A stretch of 64,000 nucleotides of DNA from CAWGET01 sp963821715 (GCA_963821715.1 CAWGET010000006.1:372001-436000); one strand, 5' to 3'; counted from the first letter of the stretch, positions 1 to 10,436 are shown. The notes: generated by a model not told the origin, from the sequence alone. Numbers and translations: made by a program.

Positions 1-231
1 CTAAAAGATTTTGAAGAATTATACGTCCGTGTTGGCGTTGAAAATTACGCTTGGTATCAGGTAATTTTTCTTGAAAGAGTTGCGGAAGTAGCAGAACTAT
101 ACGGAAAAGATTTTGTAGACGAATTGATCAAAACCAATCCGCTTACAAATGATAATTTTACTTTGGATGAACTGGAAAAATTAGAGTCGGGATTTATTAA
201 ATGGGCTGAAATATATGGGCTGATTCGATAA
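1..231 (+). CDS. C-terminal fragment of an unrecognised protein (truncated by window edge)
   Basis: Frame 1 is open from the first base to a TAA at 229-231, giving the last 76 residues of a protein whose start lies outside the window. The fragment is acidic, rich in Glu, Leu and aromatic residues, probably helical, and ends in KWAEIYGLIR. I do not recognise the family. It faces the opposite way to almost everything else here, so its stop marks the edge of the minus-strand glucan locus, separated from it by about 390 non-coding bases. Confidence 0.55.
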   Translation, partial: LKDFEELYVRVGVENYAWYQVIFLERVAEVAELYGKDFVDELIKTNPLTNDNFTLDELEKLESGFIKWAEIYGLIR

Positions 232-621
232 AAATATTTAAAATTTAAGATGATTAGCTTTATGCTAATTTCAATCGCAATGCGAATTTGCATAAAATAA
301 ATATTTTACGAATTACGCCATTTCCGTGATTCTCCCGTTCGCAATTTTTCTGTTTCAAATATTGCTTAGCCTTAGTAGGCTTTGCATATCTGCGGTTTTT
401 ATCAGCGTTAATTTGCGCAATCTGCGAGAAAAGAAAATCAGTTCCGCCGCGGCGCACAGAAATCAGAAAAAAAATCATCGAATCCTCTCAAAGAGGGGAT
501 CTCTATTTTATGCTTAGAGCCTAGAACACCGATCTTACGGATTAAACTGATTTCCGCGGATTTAAATTCTCTGAGATTCTACCGAGCTATTACTCGCTTC
601 TCGCCTCTCGTTTTTCGCCTT
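232..621. other. Non-coding spacer between convergent genes, with degenerate word-like repeats
   Basis: There is no convincing gene: the short open frames on both strands overlap each other and lack family features. The stretch is built of degenerate words, such as ATCTGCGGTTTTTATCAGCG near 388 and CTGATTTCCGCGGATTT near 549, a CCTCT-CAA-AGAGG palindrome at 484-496, and a TCTCGCCTCTCG tract at 600-610 that runs up to the stop of the next gene. The last tract recurs beside another gene end at 28019-28035. Confidence 0.5.
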
Positions 622-2544
622 TTACTTAATCAGCAGCATTTTTTTTGAATCTATAAATCCGCCGGAAGTTAATGTATAAAAATAAACTCCGCTGGAAAAA
701 TCCGCAGCTTCAAATTTTATCTCGTGTTTACCGGATTCAAAAACATCATCGGCAAGCATTGCTATTTCTTTTCCGAGAAGATCGTAAACGCGTAAATCGA
801 CTTGGGCTTCCTCCGGAATTTCAAAAATAATTGTGGAAACCGGATTGAATGGATTTGGAAAATTTTGATAAAGCTCGTAATTAAAACTCAGATGATCATC
901 ATCAACTTCCGTTGAATTGGGATCGTAAATTTTAATATCGTCAAACATTAATTCTGTTGAAAATAAAACTCCATGCTCGTCCACAATTTCAAAAAGCTGA
1001 ACCGCCTTCCAATCAAATAAACCTACGGGTTCATACCACGCGTTATCCCAGGAACCGGTTTCCGTAAAAGATGACAATGGAATTTTCACGAAATTCCAAT
1101 TTCCGTCAAGAGCGTTCTTGGAATTATCCAAAGTGTAACTCATTCTCCACGGATGGTCCGTTTCATTTTCTTTTGTATCGACAAAACGGATATCAAATTT
1201 GACGAACGGATTATCCGACTTCACCCAGAACCCGAGGTAAAAGTTATTAGCTGCGAGATAAGATAAATCTTTTATAGGAACGAAACTAAAACCGATGCTG
1301 TTGTATTGCGCGGGATTAGTCCAGCTAATTGCAAACTCTCCGGCGCCGGCATTTTCATTATAAAAATTTATCGATCCGTTGGAAATTCCGGAACTTACAA
1401 TTCCGCTTTCGATATAATCCGAATAAAAACCGAAACCTGTTGAATCCGGTTTGAGTTCAAATTTTGTCTGCGGCGGCACGTTGAATCCGAGAGCGCTTAA
1501 AATATTTACATTCAAATCGTGTTCAAATAATCCGGCGCTGTTCTTCTCAAAAACTCCGAAGCCGCCGTGATAATCCCAGGAAGTCCAGGAAATTTCTTTG
1601 GCTTCTAAATAGGTCCGCACAACTTGATACCATAAAATCCGGTCGTTATTTTCGGCGTTGTCCATTAATACTCCGAACTCGCCGCAGAAAACCGGAACTC
1701 CTCTTTCCTCTTTGAACTGCGCGGCAATATCGAGTATTTCCCTAACTTTGGTTATTGTTCCTTCGTTTTGATAATTGTTCATCGAAGATTCGATCCATGT
1801 TCCCTGTAATTCCGCGGGAACATCCGGCATATCCGAAGCGTTATAAGGAAACGGAACTCCTGCAAGCGAAACCATTGAAGGATCAGTCCAGCTCGCGCCC
1901 TGATGCGAAAATATAAACGGATCATAAAAATGAAAAGTGTAGATCAAATTATCGTCTTCGTATTCCGGCATAAATTTAAGATTGTTGTAGCTGTTCCATC
2001 CAGCCGGACCCACAATTATCGTGTGGACTGAATCAATTTCTCTGATGGCGTTTATCGCTGCTAATTGAATTTCATTCCAGACTTCATCCTCAATTCCGTG
2101 CGGCTCATTAAGAATTTCGTAATAAATTAAAGTCGATCTTTCTTTGAGATGTTCAGCCATATTACGCCATACCGGAATGAGAACCTGCTCAATATCCGAA
2201 TTGGTAGAAACCGCAGGATCGAAAGTGTGATTATCTAAAATTAGATTTATCTCAAGCTCTTCGCTCCAGTCGATAATCTGATCGAGAAATTTAAGGAAGA
2301 GCGGATCTAGATTATATTCAGGAGCGCCGCTCGTCATACTATGAAGATTTATCGGAAGCCGGATTACATCGGCGCCGAGACTTTTGATATTCTCAAAATC
2401 CTGTTTAGTATATTTCGTAAAATGGATTTCTTGCGGACTTCCGGCTTGCAGCCATCCGCTTAAATTTACTCCTTTATTGAAAGGAGATGTTTGGGCGAAA
2501 ATTTGAATCGCGGCGAAAAAGAAAATAAATATTTTAATCATCAT
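622..2544 (-). CDS. Secreted GH5 endo-glucanase with beta-sandwich CBM and T9SS sorting domain
   Basis: This 640-residue protein is a retaining glycoside hydrolase of family 5 that should cleave internal beta-glucan linkages outside the cell. A signal peptide (about residues 1-17) precedes a (beta/alpha)8 catalytic domain at about 20-345, with the acid/base Glu147 in EILNEPHG and the nucleophile Glu289 in FCGEFG. Residues about 360-545 look like a CBM11-type beta-sandwich. The C-terminus (from about 555) has YQNFPNPFNP, VYDLLGKEIA and a KKMLLIK tail, a T9SS type A sorting domain, so it is probably surface-attached or released through T9SS. It is the last gene of the glucan locus, 76 bases after the corrected stop of the upstream GH3 gene. 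GH5 is firm; the linkage specificity cannot be read from the sequence. Confidence 0.9.
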   Translation of the reverse strand: MMIKIFIFFFAAIQIFAQTSPFNKGVNLSGWLQAGSPQEIHFTKYTKQDFENIKSLGADVIRLPINLHSMTSGAPEYNLDPLFLKFLDQIIDWSEELEINLILDNHTFDPAVSTNSDIEQVLIPVWRNMAEHLKERSTLIYYEILNEPHGIEDEVWNEIQLAAINAIREIDSVHTIIVGPAGWNSYNNLKFMPEYEDDNLIYTFHFYDPFIFSHQGASWTDPSMVSLAGVPFPYNASDMPDVPAELQGTWIESSMNNYQNEGTITKVREILDIAAQFKEERGVPVFCGEFGVLMDNAENNDRILWYQVVRTYLEAKEISWTSWDYHGGFGVFEKNSAGLFEHDLNVNILSALGFNVPPQTKFELKPDSTGFGFYSDYIESGIVSSGISNGSINFYNENAGAGEFAISWTNPAQYNSIGFSFVPIKDLSYLAANNFYLGFWVKSDNPFVKFDIRFVDTKENETDHPWRMSYTLDNSKNALDGNWNFVKIPLSSFTETGSWDNAWYEPVGLFDWKAVQLFEIVDEHGVLFSTELMFDDIKIYDPNSTEVDDDHLSFNYELYQNFPNPFNPVSTIIFEIPEEAQVDLRVYDLLGKEIAMLADDVFESGKHEIKFEAADFSSGVYFYTLTSGGFIDSKKMLLIK

Positions 2545-2620
2545 AAAATTTTATTGGCTGTGTATTGTAAATAATGGGTTATAATTTCTGTAACGAATAG
2601 ACTTTAGTTTTCATTTAAAA

Positions 2621-5444
2621 TTATTTCAGCAAAATCATCTTCTTACTCTGATGAAAATCATTCACCTGAATCGAGTAGATATAAACTCCGCTTGGAAGAT
2701 CGTCGGCGGAGAAATCGACTTTATGAATTCCTATTATCCTTAAATTCATTCACCAGAGTTTTTAATTCCTGCCCCAGACTGTTATAGATTTTAAGAATCA
2801 CTTGGCCCTTTTCCGGTAAAGCATACGATATTGCAGTTGATGGATTAAAGGGATTGGGATAATTTTGCGATAGTGCATAATCGGAAAAGACTTCCGCATT
2901 TTCAATCCCGGTAATTAAATCAAAAGAAAACCAATTAATGTTAAAACCTCCCTGACTTGCTAAGAGAGTAATAAAATATTCTCCTTCGTCAAGAGTAACT
3001 TCCGTCGAAACTGTTTCCCAGTTCTGCCATCCACCCGTTACAGGCAAGAGCATTGTGTTTAATAATATATCTTCCTTCATTAAAGAAATAATTCCGTTTC
3101 CGCTCTCGGCTGCTATCCGATAATCAATTCGATAAGTTCCCTTATCACTGATGGAGATAAAATACTTCATCCAATCTCCGGCGTCAATCCAACCGACATT
3201 TAAACCGCCTCCTGCATCGGATGTATTTTCCGTTTGCACGCCCGACATAAAATGAAAATCTTCAGCCTCAATTTTTCCGGGAAGTTGAAACGCCTGAATT
3301 TCATTAGAATTATTATAAATTAATTTATTTGCAAAAGGCTTCAGAGTGCCGCCATCAGCAGAATTAATTGATCCTGATAGAAATGATAAAGAGATTTTTT
3401 TACCGGCGGTAAATTCTTCGGGAAGTTCAATTTCCAATTGATTGGAGTCCACTTCTGATATTAACGGTTTTGCTACAAAGTTAAATTCTTCTTCATCAGA
3501 AGAAACGACAAAATTAGATTCTGAAAGCGTCGACGGTTCAATTTTCTTGTTAAAGGATACAATTATTTTTTTTCCATCTCCCGCCAATGTTCCGGAATAG
3601 AATTCCGGGTCGGATCCCGCTTCGGAATTTTGCACAGAAGTTAATCCATGACCAAATTCAAAAAGAGGATCATAATCTTGATCGCCAACGTTGATTGGAA
3701 TTTGATCCATATATTTTGCCCAAGTATGGCTTAATTTTGCGGTCGGTTCAAAATCTCCAAATAGAATATCGGTAATTCCTTCTCCTTCGGTTCCTGGAAG
3801 CCACGCGGCAAAAATCGCGTCGGAATATTGCAGTATGGGATTAATTATCAACGGTCGTCCTGATAATATAATTACTATAACGGGTTTTCCTTTTTCGTAA
3901 ACCCGTTTTATAAGATCAATATCGCTGTCCGAAATCGTCAAGTCCGATCTATCTCCCATTCCTTCCGCGTATGGCTGCTCTCCTATAACAACCACAGCTT
4001 TATCAAACTGCTCGTTCGTAATTCCGTCTTCCGCAAAAATAACTCCGGATTCCCCGACTTGTTTTTGGAGCGCTTCTAAAATCGTAGTTCCTTCAGTAAT
4101 ATCTCCCATTTTTCCCTGCCACGTAATCGTCCATCCGCCGCACTGCATTCCGATATCATTCGCGCCGATCCCCGCCGCTAATATTTTTTCACCCGATTTC
4201 TTTAGAGGAAGAACATTCTCCTTTTTCATCAGCAAGGTTAATGATTCGCGAACGGCTTGTCTTCCGATTTCTCTATGCGCGGGAATTCCAACAGAGTTTA
4301 TCAAAGTTCTATTGGTAAGCGGATGTTCAAATAACCCGAGCATAAATTTGATTCTAAGAATTCTGGAAACCGCGTCGTCAATTCTCTCAATAGAAACTTT
4401 TGATTCATTTACCAGATCAGACAAATTAGAAATGAATTCGTTATAGTCAAAAGGAACCATAACCATATCGATTCCCGCGTTTATGGAATTCTCTATATCG
4501 CTTTTGTAATCTCCGGGCAATTGATCGATCGCTTTCCAATCGGAAACGATGAATCCTTCAAATCCTAATTCTTCTTTTAATACTTCGGTAAGTAGATAAT
4601 AACTTCCGTGAACTTTAGCGCCGTTCCAGCCATTGTATGTTGCCATAATTGAACCGACATTATTTTCAACTGCTTCAATGTAAGCAGGCAGATGAATTTT
4701 CCGTAATGTTTCTTCATCCAATTCAGTATTGCCTTGATCTATACCGTCTGTAGTTCCGCCATCGCCGATAAAATGTTTTGCGCAAGCTAAAATCGATTTA
4801 TCAGAAGAGAGACTATCACCCTGCAGCCCCTTTATATATGCTGTTCCGAGCAGTGAAGTTATTTCTGCCGTTTCCCCGAAACCCTCGTAAGTTCTTCCCC
4901 ATCGTTCGTTTTGCGGCACGGCAATGCACGGAGCAAAAGTCCAATCAATTCCCGTAGCCGCTACTTCAAGCGCGGTTGCCTTTCCTATTTGTTCTACAAG
5001 ATCTGGATTACGAGTTGCTCCTAAACCAATATTGTGCGGAAAAATTACGGCGTCCTTTAAATTGTTATGGCCGTGAACTGCGTCAATTCCATATATAAGC
5101 GGAATTTTTAATCTTGTGCCCAGCGCTTCCCGCTGCAATAAATCGTAGGTATCTGCCCAGGCTGTTGTGGAATTTACCGCCGGACCGGAACCGCCTCCGC
5201 TTAATACTGAACCTAGAAAATATTGTTGAACAATATTTGTATTTTCCTTTAATTCACTAAGATCAATTTGGGTCATCTGACCAATTTTTTCTTCGAGCGT
5301 CATTCGATTCAAAAGATCCGAAACTCTTTCGCCCACCGAAGCGGTTGAATCGAGATAAACCTGAGCATTTAAATTAAATGATAATAATAAAAAAGGGATA
5401 AGGAAATAAATAATCCTCAATCCCTTTGCATAATTTAATAACAT
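2621..5444 (-). CDS. GH3 beta-glucosidase with Ig-like, CBM6 and frameshifted T9SS sorting domain
   Basis: The uninterrupted reading frame (2721-5444, 907 aa) encodes a secreted exo-acting GH3 enzyme that should release glucose from beta-glucan oligosaccharides. It has a signal peptide (1-28), MTLEEKIGQMTQ, KHFIGDGGTTDG and the nucleophile Asp302 in FIVSDW, then a C-terminal GH3 domain to about 610, an SbsA-like Ig domain, and a CBM6 (KIEAEDF to INWFSFDL, about 725-845). The sorting domain starts (YALSQNYPNPFNP, KIYNSLGQEL) but is cut at NEFKDNRNS. One extra base around 2732-2735 (GAT AAT A GGA) shifts the frame; the other frame continues at 2731-2621 with GIHKVDFSADDLPSGVYIYS and ends KKMILLK, exactly the missing tail. 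The neighbouring GH16 carries a similar single-base insertion. This is a real mutation, a programmed event or a sequence error. GH16 lies 12 bases upstream in the same operon. Confidence 0.85.
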
Positions 5445-5456
5445 TAAAGTCCTTTC

Positions 5457-6297
5457 TTATTCTTTTTTCTCATAAACTCTTACATAGTCAACAACCATTT
5501 CTTTTGGAAAAATTGTTTCCGGAGTAGGATCTCCGGGCCAGTCTCCGCCAACTGCAACATTCAGCAAAAGATGAAACTCTTTATCGAACGGCCAGGTTTT
5601 ATAATCGCCCGTTTTATCATTTACAAAAGTGAAATACTTAACACTATCGACAAAGAAATCTATTTTATCTGCCGACCACTCGATCGCATAAATGTGGAAA
5701 GCGGAATCAGCATCCGGGATTTTTATCTGCTTGGATTTTTGAGTTCCGGCTCTATGATTATAAGCCTCCGTATGAACCGAACCATGAATCGTTCCCTGAT
5801 CGTAACCGACATGTTCCATTATATCGATCTCGCCGCTTGAGGGCCAGCCGCCGTATTCCCAATCGGTAGGCAGCATCCAAATCGCTGGCCATAAGTCCCT
5901 GCCCATAAGGAATTTTTGCTTTCACTTCAATTCTGCCGTATTTCCAGTCGCCTCTATTCGCCGTTCTCATTCTGGCGGAGGTGTAAAATCTTTTCCCTTC
6001 GTCGCCTGTGTATTCTTCGCGCAATGCTACGATGTGAAGATCTCCGTCTTCAACAAAAGAATTTTCCGGTCGGGCGGTGTAATATTGAAGTTCGTTATTT
6101 CCTCCGCCGTCCGCATTAACTTCGTATTCCCATTTAGCAGCTTCGATCGTTGTTCCGTCGAATTCATCGTGCCAGACAAGATCGTAACCCGGAATCTCAT
6201 ATTCGCTTCCGGGCGTTTCTGTGGGATTAGAATTATCATCCGAACACCCGAAAGAAAAAATTAGAAAAAATGAAATTAGAATAATTAAATATTTCAT
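5457..6297 (-). pseudogene. GH16 laminarinase-type beta-glucanase lipoprotein, frameshifted
   Basis: Two overlapping frames together encode one GH16 enzyme of about 279 aa. The 5' frame starts at ATG 6297 (or 6318) with a lipoprotein signal peptide, FLIFSFGC with Cys18, then YDLVWHDEFDG and KIPYGQG. The 3' frame continues with LWPAIWMLP and the catalytic ExDxxE motif GEIDIMEHVG (Glu156 and Glu161 after correction) and ends VDYVRVYEKKE. The junction at 5892-5895 has one extra base: GGG CAG GGA C TTA TGG restores the expected GQGLWPAIW. Laminarinase-type GH16 cleaves beta-1,3 or mixed beta-1,3/1,4-glucans; the lipobox suggests a membrane anchor in the periplasm or on the outer membrane. It starts 4 bases after the stop of the upstream symporter. 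Without the insertion it would be ordinary; as read, the catalytic half is out of frame with the signal peptide. Confidence 0.82.
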
Positions 6298-6301
6298 ATC
6301 A

Positions 6302-7939
6302 TCACCAGAAAATTGCATAAAGAACCGCGAGAATTATTAAAACTAAATATGAACCGATATTGAACGCTTTTTCCGTCATAAACATTTTTGATGTAAGCGT
6401 AATTCCCTGAGAATCGTCGTCTACTTCCGAAGTGGTTAAACTTATCATAGCAATAATTACGCTGCTAATTAAAAACGTATAAAGCATCTGGTCCAAAAAC
6501 GGCAATTCAACTATACTCATTTTTAAGAATAAAGCAACGGGAATTGAAAGGATCGCTCCCCAAATTGCTCCACGCGTTGTGGTCTTTTTCCAAAAGAGCC
6601 CGAGTAGAGCAACCGCCAATATTCCAGGACTAACAAGACCAGTGTATTCCTGAATATATTGAAACGCCTGCGGAACAGTGCTAAGCAACGGAGCAACAAA
6701 ACAAGCGATGACTAATGCGGATGCCGCGCTTATTCTTCCTACGCGCACAAGTCGTTTTTCCGATTTATCTTTTCCGATATACGGTTTATAAATATCCATT
6801 GTAAAAATTGTTGAAGTGGAGTTAAGCATTGAAGCAAGCGAAGAAACAATTGCCGCTGTAAGAGCCGCTACTACAACGCCTTTTAACCCAACTGGAACAA
6901 ATTGGCCGATAAGCCACGGATATGCCTTATCGTAATTTATTCCGCCCCCGGTTTTCTGAAATGAATCGCGAACGCCTTCAATAACTGCAGTCCCTTCCGG
7001 CTGAACGTACATTACATAAGCAATGATGCCGGGAATTACAACAATAACAGGGATCAATAATTTTAGAAACGCCGCAAACATAATTCCTTTTTGAGATTCC
7101 TTAAGCGATTTAGCTGCGAGAGTTCTTTGTATTATGTATTGATTGAATCCCCAGTAATAAAGGTTGGCAATCCACATTCCGCCTATCAGCACTCCAATGC
7201 CTGGCAGATTAAAGAACTCGGGATTATCACGCTCCAGTATCATATGGAATTTGTCGCCCGCCGTATTATACAAATGAGAAAGACCGTCAATAATTCCGCC
7301 GTCTGGCGTAACCGAATTAAGAGCTATCATCGTGGCAATAATTCCGCCCAGCACTAACAAAATAACCTGAATAACGTCAGTCCAGGCAACCGCCGAAAGC
7401 CCGCCGTAAAGCGAATAAGCCGCGGCTATTGAGGCGAGCAGAATTATAAAGAATATCAGCATCGAACCGTCGCCCGTTCCCATAATAGTATCGAGCGCTT
7501 TTGCTCCGAGGAAAATTACGGATGTAAGATTGACGAAGATAAAAAGGAAGATCCAAAAAATTGCCAGAATAGTTTTTAGCGTTTTGTTGTAGCGCTGCTC
7601 AATGTATTCCGGAATTGTATAGATTTTCTTTTCGATAAAAATCGGAAGAAAGTATTTTCCAACAATGATCAGAGTTATTGCCGCCATCCATTCATAAGAT
7701 GCAATCGCGAGTCCGACTGCAAAACCAGAACCCGCCATACCGATGATCTGCTCAGCGGAAATATTAGCGGCAATCAAAGACGCTCCGATTGCCCACCAGG
7801 TTAAAGATTTGCCCGCAAGAAAATAATCCTCGGAATCTTTTTCGTGCCCCTTTTTGTTTCGGGAAACATAAAGACCCAAACTTACAATACCGAGGATATA
7901 AACTATAAATACTACATAATCTACGGTTGAAAATGCCAT
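6302..7939 (-). CDS. SSS-family sodium/sugar symporter
   Basis: This is a 545-residue inner-membrane symporter of the solute:sodium symporter family (SGLT-like LeuT fold), with about 14 hydrophobic segments. Family marks are DYFLAGKSLTWWAIGAS and NISAEQIIGMAG in the first helices, WTDVIQ, NQYIIQRTLAAK and LASMLNSTSTIFTMD. It should import glucose or short glucosides with Na+ after periplasmic hydrolysis. AAAGG sits 7 bases before the ATG. It is the second SSS transporter of the locus and lies directly upstream of the GH16 lipoprotein. The spacer to the preceding GH3 gene is 219 bases and holds a large inverted repeat, so it may have its own promoter. The substrate is inferred from context. 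Confidence 0.9.
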   Translation of the reverse strand: MAFSTVDYVVFIVYILGIVSLGLYVSRNKKGHEKDSEDYFLAGKSLTWWAIGASLIAANISAEQIIGMAGSGFAVGLAIASYEWMAAITLIIVGKYFLPIFIEKKIYTIPEYIEQRYNKTLKTILAIFWIFLFIFVNLTSVIFLGAKALDTIMGTGDGSMLIFFIILLASIAAAYSLYGGLSAVAWTDVIQVILLVLGGIIATMIALNSVTPDGGIIDGLSHLYNTAGDKFHMILERDNPEFFNLPGIGVLIGGMWIANLYYWGFNQYIIQRTLAAKSLKESQKGIMFAAFLKLLIPVIVVIPGIIAYVMYVQPEGTAVIEGVRDSFQKTGGGINYDKAYPWLIGQFVPVGLKGVVVAALTAAIVSSLASMLNSTSTIFTMDIYKPYIGKDKSEKRLVRVGRISAASALVIACFVAPLLSTVPQAFQYIQEYTGLVSPGILAVALLGLFWKKTTTRGAIWGAILSIPVALFLKMSIVELPFLDQMLYTFLISSVIIAMISLTTSEVDDDSQGITLTSKMFMTEKAFNIGSYLVLIILAVLYAIFW

Positions 7940-8015
7940 AAATATACCTTTGGTTTATAACTTGATAAAATATCTAATAACAATCGGTCATTTGTTAAAT
8001 ATTGCGCGCAATATC

Positions 8016-8115
8016 GTCATCACGAGAACTCTAGACGACTTGTCGGTTTGGCGGGGAGAAATCTTATATTGATCTGAATTTAAAGATTTCTCCTCGCTTC
8101 GTTCGTCGAAATGAC
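8016..8115. repeat. About 100-bp intergenic inverted repeat (MITE-like hairpin)
   Basis: Outer arms GTCAT (8016-8020) and ATGAC (8111-8115) enclose inner arms GCGGGGAGAAATCTT (8051-8065) and AAGATTTCTCCTCGC (8083-8097), which pair at 14 of 15 positions. The right half recurs almost exactly at 44368-44405. Similar GTCAT...GAGAAATC elements are common between genes in Bacteroidota-type genomes. It lies between the GH3 gene and the second symporter. Confidence 0.75.
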
Positions 8116-8158
8116 ACTTTTCGTCAGTCCCACTAAAGAGTTTTCAGTCTAACTTATT

Positions 8159-10402
8159 TCAATTTACAGTAAAACTATTTTCCAATCCGCCGACGAAAAC
8201 GTTGAATTCGCCCGGCTCAACAACTCTTTTATTCTCTCTGTTTAGAAATGAAAGATCATCAGTTTTCATCGAGAAAGTTACGGTTTTTGTTTCACCCGGC
8301 TGAAGTGATATTTTTTCAAATCCTTTCAGCTGTTTAACCGGACGAGTTACGCTTCCGAATAAATCCGCTACGTATAATTCAACAGCTTCCTTGCCTTCTC
8401 TCTCGCCGGTATTAGTAACATCAATTTTAATTTGAAGAGAATCGTTCATCGCCAGACTATTTTTATCCAGATTTAAATTTGAATATTCAAAATCCGTGTA
8501 GCTCAATCCGTGGCCGAAAGGAAATTGCGGTTCTACTCTGTTCACATCAAAAGATTCAAGCGGTTTATAATCGTAAGGAGTATACCCGTTCACATTTTTC
8601 GGGTAAGAAAATGGAAGTTTGCCCGATGGATTTACATCGCCGAAGATTACGTCGCTAATTGCTATTCCGCCTTCCATTCCCGGAAGATAAGCCATTAAAA
8701 TTGCGTCGGCGCCGTCTACTATTTTATTAATTACACGCGGCCGTCCTTCAATCAAAACAAGAACAACCGGCTTTCCGGTTTTGTAAGCTTCTTCGGCTAA
8801 TTTTAACTGTTCGCTGTATAATTCAAGATTTTTAATATTTCCGGGAGTTTCGCAATATGGCGGCTCTCCCAAGGCGAGAACAATAACGTCGGCATCATCT
8901 GTGGCTTTTGATAAACCTTCCGCACTGAAAGTTGTATCGAAGCCGGAATTCTCAACATAAGTCACATTCTCTTTTCCTGCTTTATCCTCGATAGCTTCGA
9001 GCAGAGTAAATTTTTCTTCAGGATAAAGAGCTTCGTTGTCGCCCTGCCATGTTATAGTCCAGCCGCCGTTTAAAACTTTCAATAGATTAGCAGTCGGTCC
9101 GGTAACTAATATTTTCTGATCTTTTTTCAAAGGAAGAATATCATTTTTATTTTTCAATAATGTTATCGCTTCCCTTGCTGATTCTAGATTTGCTTTGCGA
9201 GATTCTTCCATGGCAAATTTTGATTTAAGGCTTTCATCCGGATACGGGTTTTCAAATAATCTCAGCATATATTTTACCCGAAGAATTCTCCGTACAGCGT
9301 CATCAATTCTTTCCATCGGAACTTCGCCGTCCTGAGCGAGTTCGAGAAGATGATCGTAAAAAGAATAATCGTTAGGAACCATACTCATATCGAGTCCGGC
9401 AAGAACTGCCATCTTTACTGCTTCCTTTGCGTTTTCGGCTACTTTATCACGGTCGTGTAATCTTTTTATGTCTTCCCAATCGGATACGATCAATCCTTTA
9501 AATCCCAATTCGCCTTTCAAGATTTCGGTCAAAAGGTGATAATCCGAATGAGCGGGAATGCCATTTATTTCTGCCGAATTGACCATTGCAGTCATTGAAC
9601 CGGCTTTAACTCCGGCTTCGAAAGGCGGAAGAAAAATTTCTCGCAGCATTCGTTCCGGTATCCAGGCTGGAGTTCTGTCCTGCCCGCTCTTTGGAACCGA
9701 ATAGCCGACATAATGTTTTATACAGGTTGTCACTTTTTCGGGATCGCCGATGTCGTCTCCCTGCTGCCCTTCGATATAAGCTTTTCCCATCTCGGAAGTT
9801 AAATGAACATCTTCGCCGAAAGTTTCCCAAAATCTCGGCCAGAGCGGCTCGCGTCCCATTCCCAAGACGGGATTAAAATTCCACGGAATGCCGGAAGCTC
9901 TAGTTTCCAATGCCGTAATCGACGCGCCCTCTCTCACCAAATCTTTGTTGCGTGTTGCAGCCATCGCAATTGCCTGCGGAAAGAGCGTAGCGCCCAAAGT
10001 ATAATTCGCTCCGTGTATGGCGTCAATTCCATAAAGAATTGGGATGCCTAAATTCGATTCATTTGTGGCAACGTCCTGAATTTTTGTGATTATCTCATGC
10101 CATTTATCCAGGCTATTTGCTGCGCCGCCGGTATTTAAAATTGAACCGACATGATATTTTAAGATCGCTTCTTTTAATTTTTCTTCGTTAATTTTTAATT
10201 CTGCGGATTCGCTTTCCCTGCTGGAAACTACTTCGAGAGTTATCTGCGTCATCTGCCCTACTTTTTCTTCGAGTGTCATTTTTGAAAGCAGGCTGTCTAT
10301 TTTCTGTTCCATTTCTTCCTTATCAGAATTCTTGGGATTCTGAATGAAAGAAAGCAATCCTAAACTAAAAAAGCAAACAATTAGTACCGATTTGATCTTC
10401 AT
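8159..10402 (-). CDS. Periplasmic GH3 beta-glucosidase (BglX-like)
   Basis: This 747-residue exo-hydrolase should release glucose from the non-reducing end of beta-glucan oligosaccharides. It has an N-terminal signal segment, KMTLEEKVGQMTQIT, an N-terminal TIM barrel with the nucleophile Asp308 in LIVSDWEDI, a C-terminal alpha/beta sandwich (about 390-620) and a fibronectin III-like domain at about 655-740 (NTGEREGKEAVELYV, PGEFNVFVGG). The length and order match BglX-type enzymes. Unlike the other GH3 here it has no Ig-like, CBM6 or T9SS domain, so it is predicted to stay in the periplasm and finish the oligosaccharides brought in by the TonB receptor. It lies 34 bases after the permuted GH16 gene, in the same operon. 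Confidence 0.92.
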   Translation of the reverse strand: MKIKSVLIVCFFSLGLLSFIQNPKNSDKEEMEQKIDSLLSKMTLEEKVGQMTQITLEVVSSRESESAELKINEEKLKEAILKYHVGSILNTGGAANSLDKWHEIITKIQDVATNESNLGIPILYGIDAIHGANYTLGATLFPQAIAMAATRNKDLVREGASITALETRASGIPWNFNPVLGMGREPLWPRFWETFGEDVHLTSEMGKAYIEGQQGDDIGDPEKVTTCIKHYVGYSVPKSGQDRTPAWIPERMLREIFLPPFEAGVKAGSMTAMVNSAEINGIPAHSDYHLLTEILKGELGFKGLIVSDWEDIKRLHDRDKVAENAKEAVKMAVLAGLDMSMVPNDYSFYDHLLELAQDGEVPMERIDDAVRRILRVKYMLRLFENPYPDESLKSKFAMEESRKANLESAREAITLLKNKNDILPLKKDQKILVTGPTANLLKVLNGGWTITWQGDNEALYPEEKFTLLEAIEDKAGKENVTYVENSGFDTTFSAEGLSKATDDADVIVLALGEPPYCETPGNIKNLELYSEQLKLAEEAYKTGKPVVLVLIEGRPRVINKIVDGADAILMAYLPGMEGGIAISDVIFGDVNPSGKLPFSYPKNVNGYTPYDYKPLESFDVNRVEPQFPFGHGLSYTDFEYSNLNLDKNSLAMNDSLQIKIDVTNTGEREGKEAVELYVADLFGSVTRPVKQLKGFEKISLQPGETKTVTFSMKTDDLSFLNRENKRVVEPGEFNVFVGGLENSFTVN

Positions 10403-10436
10403 TTTTCCCCGTCTTATTTCTGTTCTATAGTCTTTG

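Noticed and set aside
5457..6318. Two separate genes in place of the GH16 lipoprotein
   Set aside because: The two frames join at a single base into one complete GH16 with signal peptide and catalytic motif; neither half alone makes a sensible protein.
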